In this document: positions 59,623 to 64,000 of the stretch, piece after piece
Position numbering within the stretch: position 1 is the first letter of the stretch
Layout: each line of letters starts with the position of its first letter
Assembly: GCA_040766105.1 (NCBI GenBank)
Contig: JAXGRD010000004.1
Span: 62,001-126,000, forward strand
Length of the DNA stretch: 64,000 nt
Source: JAXGRD01 sp040766105
GTDB lineage: Bacteria > Bacillota > Clostridia > Peptostreptococcales > Anaerovoracaceae
Direction of reading: 5' to 3'
Program-made: the position numbers and the translations under genes
Notes under the pieces: model-generated
What the model saw: the letters and a program-made list of their open reading frames with translations, nothing else
Database searches by the model: none
What the model was told of the DNA's origin: nothing

Positions 59623-60702
59623 TTACATCTCCGCAACCAGCATTTCCATCGCCAGATCCTGCCCCAAAATGCCGGTTTTTATGCTCTTCTCCACTTCTAA
59701 CGCAATGAGAAGCATCCTTCTCAGGTCCTCAATACTGTGCCTTTCCGCAAAACCCATGGCCCTCTGTAGTCGGTAAGGATGAACCTTCAACTCTTTCTCA
59801 ATTGCACCTAGGGGTCGGCCTTCTGCCCGCATTTCCTTACCCATTAGCATCAGCTCCAATTGCCCGATAATCAGGCCCAAAAGTTGAAAGGTATTTCCAC
59901 CGGAAACCAGCAAATCATGAAGTCTACGAAATGCTTCATCCTTCCGGTTGGTGCTGATGGCATCCAAAAGTTTGAAAACGTTGTGCTCCAAGTTGTTGGA
60001 AATAGCTGCGTCCAACTGCTCCATGGTAATCTCTTCACTCTCACTGAGGGAGAAGAGCTTTTTCATGTCGTTTTCCAAATTATACAGGGCATAGTCGATG
60101 TCCTGATTCACATATCCACTCTCCACAATGAGCTTGGAAATCACTCCCGGCCGTGCACTCTTCCCGGCGCTCTTCATTCTCTTGATGATGAATCTTCTCA
60201 CATCCTGTTCGGAAAGCAGGTCAAAATCATAAACCTTTCCTACGGACTCAATCGCCTTGTACAGAGCGGTTTTCCCCCGCCGCTTATCTCCCGTGGCATT
60301 TTCAAAGAGGGTCATGATGAGCAGGGTGGTCTCGGGAAGATTTTCCATGTACGCGGCAAGCTCTTCCAGATCCTTCTCTGTAATAGAATGAATTCTCCTA
60401 CCCACAACCGGCTTAAAGTTGGAAAGAACAACTACCTTCTTCTCGGAAAATAGAGGCAGCGTTTCGCAGGCTTCGATTATTTTCCCCAGGGAGATATCTT
60501 CCTCATCCAAGACCACAAGGTCGATTGCCTTGGTCGCTTCATTGACATATTTTTGAATCAATTGCGATTTCGCCCAGTCCACCAGAAAATTTTCCGCACC
60601 ACATAAGAGCAAGGGATTGCCCATCGCCTCGCTCTTCATATCCTTACCTATTTGAATAAACGCATGTGTTTTATTGCTGTGTTTGGAGTTGGATCCTCCC
60701 AT
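59623..60702 (-). CDS. holA: DNA polymerase III delta subunit
   Basis: About 359 residues from ATG 60702 (GGAGGTG upstream). It opens the sliding clamp with the clamp loader. The family's beta-interacting region CETLPLFSEKKVVVL at about residues 65-80 and the delta C-terminal helical bundle (LLGLIIGQLELMLMGKEMRAEG and HPYRLQRAMGFAERHS) are visible. Its start lies 31 bases inside the end of comEC; comEC-holA is a standard Firmicutes pair. Confidence 0.9.
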   Translation of the reverse strand: MGGSNSKHSNKTHAFIQIGKDMKSEAMGNPLLLCGAENFLVDWAKSQLIQKYVNEATKAIDLVVLDEEDISLGKIIEACETLPLFSEKKVVVLSNFKPVVGRRIHSITEKDLEELAAYMENLPETTLLIMTLFENATGDKRRGKTALYKAIESVGKVYDFDLLSEQDVRRFIIKRMKSAGKSARPGVISKLIVESGYVNQDIDYALYNLENDMKKLFSLSESEEITMEQLDAAISNNLEHNVFKLLDAISTNRKDEAFRRLHDLLVSGGNTFQLLGLIIGQLELMLMGKEMRAEGRPLGAIEKELKVHPYRLQRAMGFAERHSIEDLRRMLLIALEVEKSIKTGILGQDLAMEMLVAEM

Positions 60703-62881
60703 TCTCACCTCCGCCAATTGCGATAGCCCCCGACCCATCGGTTCTATAGAGTATTATACCTCTTTCTCGATATTTTTCAATGACAGAGGGTGCCGGATGA
60801 CCGTAATTATTTTTACCCACCTGAATGACTCCAACCTGTGGATTGACTGCATCTATGAAGTCATCCGATGAACTGTATTTACTGCCATGGTGAGGTACGG
60901 CCAAGATGTCTGCAGATAAGTGTTTTTTGTCCGTTCTTACCAATTCCTCTTCCTCCTCTGACGAAATATCTCCCGGTGCCAAAATCGAAATATCTCCGTA
61001 ATTGATTTTCACAACCATGGATCCTTCGTTACTACCACTTTTCCCTTCCTCCGGACCTAAAACAAGGATAGAGAAATCATCTTCTCGGTAAATCACATCC
61101 CCTTTGGACACATATAGGTCGGCATCTTCTTCCTGTCCCTCCACGAAGACCAGCTTTTCAACCATTCCGTCCTCATGAAGAAATTCAATGCCGCCGTAGT
61201 GATCAATATCTCCGTGGCTGACTATGGCGATATCCACCGTTCCGATTCCGTTCTTGAGAAGATAGGGTTTCAGTGTTTTCTTCCCTACATCATAGTTGGC
61301 ACTACCTCCGCCATCCACCAGTATCGTCCTATCGTCCGGTGTTGTGATGCACAAACAGCTTCCCTGTCCCACATCCACAAAGACAATGGGATGTCCGCCT
61401 AAGTCATCCCTAATCATGACAGAGAAGATGCCCGCTGTAAGTAAAAGTAGCGTCGTCCACACCAGAATCTTCCCTCGTTCTTTTCGTGCAGTTTGAATTC
61501 TTCGCAATTCAGAGAAGTAATAGAAACCGAGAAGATAATATACTGCCAGCAAAAACACGGGCGGGCTGACTACATCAACGGCTCCCCCTCCTTCTCCATA
61601 AAAGATGTCATTTATTTTTATCATGATACCGGAAACGACATCCAGCATTGTCCCTGCAAACTCCACGGGAAAACCCGAGAAAATGCTGGCACCCATGGCA
61701 ACAATCCCCACGGGAAGGAGAATCCCAGCAAGGAAAATCAAGGGAACATTTGCAAGGAACGCCATAAGTGAGAAGTAATTAAAAGTGTAAGCTGTAAAGG
61801 GAGCCATGGCACATTGGATAACCACAATGGGCTTCATCACTTTTATTGTCGTATTTCCTGTTTCGTCTCCCTTGATGAACATAGAAAGAGACAGAATGGC
61901 AAGGAAAGACATTTGAAAACCCAATCCAAAGAGAGCGTAGGGGTTTGCAACCAACATAACAAGGGCGGTGAAAGATGCGGCGGATAGTAGGTCATATCGG
62001 TAGTGAAATAACCTGGCTATAATGTGCAATATAATCATGATTACGGCTCGTACAATAGATGGCGCAAATCCTGCCATGGCGGCATAGAACACCAAGGATG
62101 CCATGATAAGCAATTGAATGGAAAAGCGTCTCTTTCCTCGAAGCAAAAAAGCGATAAACCCATAGACCACACCAACATGAAGTCCACTTGCCGCCAGCAA
62201 ATGTGCAGTACCGTTCCTCTGAAACTTTTCATAATCCCCTTCTTCAAGACCCGACTTATCTCCAAACATCATGGCTATGACCAATTCCCGACGTTCCTCA
62301 TCCATGAAAGGTTGTATTCTCTTCTCGAAGGATGCCGATGCCTTGGTGGCATAGTAGGTCAAGGGGTTGACAACACGACCCGCTTTCAGACTCTCCCCGG
62401 TCATCATCACATCGATCTTTCGTGTTTTCAAATAAAGACGGTAGTCGAAACACTTTGGATTTCGCCTCCCCGGTGGGGCCTCAAAGCTCCCTTCCACATT
62501 GATTTCCCTTCCGACTAGATGGATATCTTTGGGAAGATCCTCATACCACCTCACTAAAACCCTCCCTCTTTGGGTTCTTACTTCCATTTGGTGATTCTTT
62601 GCTTCCTTTGTTTTCAAAGAAAGGACTTCTCCAGTGAGGGATATTTCTTCGTCAATGGGAAGGGTATTTTCGCGAGAAATTCTGTCACTATTCCATAGGC
62701 AAAAACTCCCCAGTGACAGAAAGATTAGAAAAACGCAAAGAGCCCTGTGCTTCTTCTCCCTCGTGAAAAAAAGCACCACGGGCAAAGTCAAGATTCCTAT
62801 CCAAATGGTGTATGGTAAATGATATTCAAGGAAGATTCCCAGGGATAGGCCTGCTGCTGCGGGAATCATAGGCCTTCTCAT
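60671..62881 (-). CDS. comEC: competence protein ComEC/Rec2 DNA channel
   Basis: 736 residues. Several N-terminal spans, an OB-fold domain (LTGEVLSLKTKEAKNHQ; RGRVLVRWYEDLPKD), the competence domain with LLAASGLHVGVVYGF near residue 233, and a C-terminal metallo-beta-lactamase domain with SHGDIDHYGGIEFL (HxDxDH-like) and PHHGSKYSSSDDF. It takes up single-stranded DNA; the domain set is complete. Start may be ATG 62881 or 62869. A near-consensus promoter lies 41 bases upstream. Confidence 0.93.
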   Translation of the reverse strand: MRRPMIPAAAGLSLGIFLEYHLPYTIWIGILTLPVVLFFTREKKHRALCVFLIFLSLGSFCLWNSDRISRENTLPIDEEISLTGEVLSLKTKEAKNHQMEVRTQRGRVLVRWYEDLPKDIHLVGREINVEGSFEAPPGRRNPKCFDYRLYLKTRKIDVMMTGESLKAGRVVNPLTYYATKASASFEKRIQPFMDEERRELVIAMMFGDKSGLEEGDYEKFQRNGTAHLLAASGLHVGVVYGFIAFLLRGKRRFSIQLLIMASLVFYAAMAGFAPSIVRAVIMIILHIIARLFHYRYDLLSAASFTALVMLVANPYALFGLGFQMSFLAILSLSMFIKGDETGNTTIKVMKPIVVIQCAMAPFTAYTFNYFSLMAFLANVPLIFLAGILLPVGIVAMGASIFSGFPVEFAGTMLDVVSGIMIKINDIFYGEGGGAVDVVSPPVFLLAVYYLLGFYYFSELRRIQTARKERGKILVWTTLLLLTAGIFSVMIRDDLGGHPIVFVDVGQGSCLCITTPDDRTILVDGGGSANYDVGKKTLKPYLLKNGIGTVDIAIVSHGDIDHYGGIEFLHEDGMVEKLVFVEGQEEDADLYVSKGDVIYREDDFSILVLGPEEGKSGSNEGSMVVKINYGDISILAPGDISSEEEEELVRTDKKHLSADILAVPHHGSKYSSSDDFIDAVNPQVGVIQVGKNNYGHPAPSVIEKYRERGIILYRTDGSGAIAIGGGENGRIQLQTQQ

Positions 62882-62921
62882 ATCCGGACCTGTTCTCTCC
62901 GGTCAATTGTGCTCCGTGGAC

Positions 62922-62950
62922 ATTATACTACAAATGGTAATATTTTACAA
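62922..62950 (-). promoter_or_regulatory. promoter of comEC-holA-eamA
   Basis: Minus strand TTGTAA (62945-62950), exactly 17 bases, TATAAT (62922-62927), the best promoter in this part of the window. It reads into comEC. Confidence 0.8.
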
Positions 62951-63276
62951 TTCGTGTTTCCGCCTCATGGGCATCTTATCCTTCCCTTCCAAGATGAGCA
63001 CTGCTACAGAATTATCGATCTCGCATTCATAGTGTCACCTGTCTATTTGATCTGTACTTTTCATCCTCGTTCCAACGCACCTGAGATTTCAAGAATATAA
63101 TACAAAGGCAGGCAGGTCCCACAATACAGAAAACAAGGCTAGATACACAACATAAACCACTCGCTGAATGGTCTACTTCTCGGTCGTGCCCCCTGGCTCC
63201 GAATCAGGCTATGGTGTTTGTAGTTATAGAACTGGTTAGTGAAGTGTAAAATCTTAAATAAGGTTCACAAAACACC
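62951..63276. other. gap without a supported gene
   Basis: About 325 bases with no gene I can support. On the minus strand 62945-63034 has a 29-codon open stretch that looks protein-like (ECEIDNSVAVLILEGKD) but lacks a start, so it may be a gene remnant. The remainder (63100-63270) has no clear motif, tRNA or repeat. Confidence 0.4.
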
Positions 63277-63304
63277 TTGATATTATGTGTATAGTGTGTA
63301 TAAT
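63277..63304 (+). promoter_or_regulatory. promoter of the HicA/HicB pair
   Basis: TTGATA (63277-63282), 16 bases, TATAAT (63299-63304). The transcription start should fall near 63311, exactly where the AAGGGG ribosome site begins, so the message has a very short leader. Confidence 0.7.
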
Positions 63305-63323
63305 AAATATAAGGGGATCGCAA

Positions 63324-63506
63324 ATAAAAGTACGTGAGATTGAAAAAATCATCAAGCAAGACGGATGGTTATACAAAAACTCAAAGGGTTCTCATGACCA
63401 CTACATTCATCCCACTAAGAAAGGAAAGGTCACCATACCGAACCACAAGGGAGACGTGGACAAAAGAACAGCAAAGAGCATTCTGGAACAAGCGGGGCTT
63501 AAATAA
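63324..63506 (+). CDS. hicA: HicA-family mRNA interferase toxin, start codon abnormal
   Basis: About 60 residues. The HicA double-stranded-RNA-binding-like fold is clear: VREIEKIIKQDGWLYKNSKGSHDHYIHPTKKGKVTIPNHKGD, that is REIxKILxxxGW, KGSHxxY with the catalytic His, and the VTIPxHKGD motif. The expected start (before KVREIE) is ATA at 63324, 7 bases after AAGGGG. The only in-frame ATG is 63285 and the only in-frame GTG is 63294, and both lie upstream of or inside the promoter -10. Either it starts at ATA, or the start was lost by mutation. HicB follows. Confidence 0.8.
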   Translation: MKVREIEKIIKQDGWLYKNSKGSHDHYIHPTKKGKVTIPNHKGDVDKRTAKSILEQAGLK

Positions 63507-63542
63507 CCCCTATCCGGTATGGTATTAAAGGAGGAACACACT

Positions 63543-63950
63543 ATGAAACTAATTTATCCGGCAATCTTCTATCCATTTGAAGAGGGAAACGGCTACACTG
63601 TCATTGTACCGGATTTGCCTGGTTGCGTAACTGAGGGTGACACCCTCGCCGAGGCTATATTGATGGGAACTGATGCGGCATCCGGATGGGTACTTGACGA
63701 ACTGGAAGATGGCAACCCCCTTCCATCAGCAAGCGATATAAAGGAAGTACCTGTCAAGGAAGGTGGCATTTTGAACCTTTTGGTTTTAGACATGGATTCA
63801 TATGCCGAAAAGTATGGGAACAAATCTGTCAGAAAGAATCTGACCATACCCGCATACATGAACACCTATATCGAGACGCACGGGCTCAGTCTTTCCCAAG
63901 TGGCACAAGAAGCCATCAGCAATAAAATGAAGTCTGATAAAATCGCATAA
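63543..63950 (+). CDS. hicB: HicB-family antitoxin
   Basis: 135 residues from ATG 63543, which has AAAGGAGG upstream. The N-terminal partly degenerate RNase H-like fold is typical (YPAIFYPFEEGNGYTVIVPDLPGCVTEGDTLAEA) and the C-terminus has a ribbon-helix-helix-like DNA-binding part (NLTIPAYMNTYIETHGLSLSQVAQEAI). It neutralises HicA and represses the pair. It lies 36 bases after hicA and has a much stronger ribosome site, so more antitoxin than toxin is expected. Confidence 0.93.
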   Translation: MKLIYPAIFYPFEEGNGYTVIVPDLPGCVTEGDTLAEAILMGTDAASGWVLDELEDGNPLPSASDIKEVPVKEGGILNLLVLDMDSYAEKYGNKSVRKNLTIPAYMNTYIETHGLSLSQVAQEAISNKMKSDKIA

Positions 63951-63962
63951 GAAACACAATCC

Positions 63963-63982
63963 CCTCATGGTGCACCATGAGG
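63963..63982 (+). terminator. terminator after hicB
   Basis: A perfect 20-base inverted repeat (stem of 8 to 9 bases around the TGCA centre), followed by AATTTTG, 12 bases after the hicB stop. The short T tract makes it a moderate terminator. Confidence 0.65.
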
Positions 63983-64000
63983 AATTTTGCGGTTGCTTCG

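Noticed and set aside
62945..63034. Small protein gene on the minus strand upstream of comEC
   Set aside because: Only 29 codons are open, a stop lies just before them and no start codon or ribosome site exists; at most a remnant.
63334..63528. A second frame starting at GTG/ATG-like codons over hicA
   Set aside because: Its translation has no HicA features, while the frame from 63324 matches the whole family pattern.
1..64000. CRISPR array, tRNA or rRNA genes, prophage
   Set aside because: No regularly spaced direct repeats, no cloverleaf or rRNA-like sequence, and no phage structural genes were recognised by eye; a tRNA scan would confirm.

Overview
The window looks like a chromosome segment of an anaerobic, amino-acid-fermenting member of the Clostridia (Bacillota). 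The best taxonomic clue is a complete 4-hydroxybutyrate branch. Its dehydratase, CoA-transferase and dehydrogenase closely resemble, from memory of those sequences, the enzymes of Clostridium aminobutyricum (dehydratase, transferase) and C. kluyveri (dehydrogenase), so a relative in the Anaerovoracaceae / Family XIII group is plausible. A NuoE/NuoF/NuoG-like soluble flavoprotein complex, TPP-controlled ThiT, ComEC and a SigA-DnaG macro-operon fit the same picture. No rRNA, tRNA or CRISPR array was seen.

Layout. (1) 1-10.6 kb, minus strand: housekeeping run murI, acidic protein, YkvI-like transporter, MBL hydrolase, ATP-grasp ligase, M16 peptidase, dut, dgt, dnaG, rpoD, trmK (cut by the edge). 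(2) 10.7-14.2 kb, plus: pepF, nadK, pseudouridine synthase. (3) 14.2-23.5 kb: large M28 lipoprotein peptidase, two sodium/solute symporters (one with a small membrane partner) and a histidine kinase/response regulator pair. (4) 23.4-27.5 kb, minus: DUF3311-like protein, carboxyltransferase subunit, MurE-type ligase, DUF975 protein. (5) 27.6-32.3 kb, minus: abf-type operon NifU-like, 4-hydroxybutyryl-CoA dehydratase, Cys-rich protein, CoA-transferase, 4-hydroxybutyrate dehydrogenase. (6) 33.1-48.7 kb: an island, visibly more A+T-rich for most of its length, lying between two thiamine genes (thiN and riboswitch-controlled thiT). It holds four divergent saccharopine-dehydrogenase-like oxidoreductases, an Fe-alcohol dehydrogenase, an NhaC-type antiporter, an amidohydrolase, a sodium symporter with a small partner, an unknown 199-residue protein, a sigma-54 activator, an IS110 element and an IS200-type element. 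(7) 48.8-63.95 kb: thiT, crotonase, PNPOx-like protein, glutamine synthetase, ArsC/Spx-like protein, a three-gene bifurcating-type oxidoreductase with an unusual 1170-residue fused subunit, EamA transporter, holA, comEC and a HicA/HicB pair.

How the parts may work together. The abf operon turns succinic semialdehyde into crotonyl-CoA, which the crotonase at 49.7 kb could use; the NuoE/F/G-like complex probably balances NAD(P)H and ferredoxin. The island reads as a substrate-inducible uptake and oxidation module: amidohydrolase releases a substrate, sodium symporter and antiporter move substrate and product, and NAD(P)-dependent dehydrogenases oxidise it. I see a good sigma-54 promoter in front of its first gene and a repeated palindrome, GTTGCA-N4-TGCAAC, both near that promoter and in the activator's own promoter. 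An IS200-type element sits between the enhancer-like palindrome and the sigma-54 promoter, and an IS110 element splits the gene run further down. The chemistry of this module is not known to me and is the best candidate here for an undescribed pathway.
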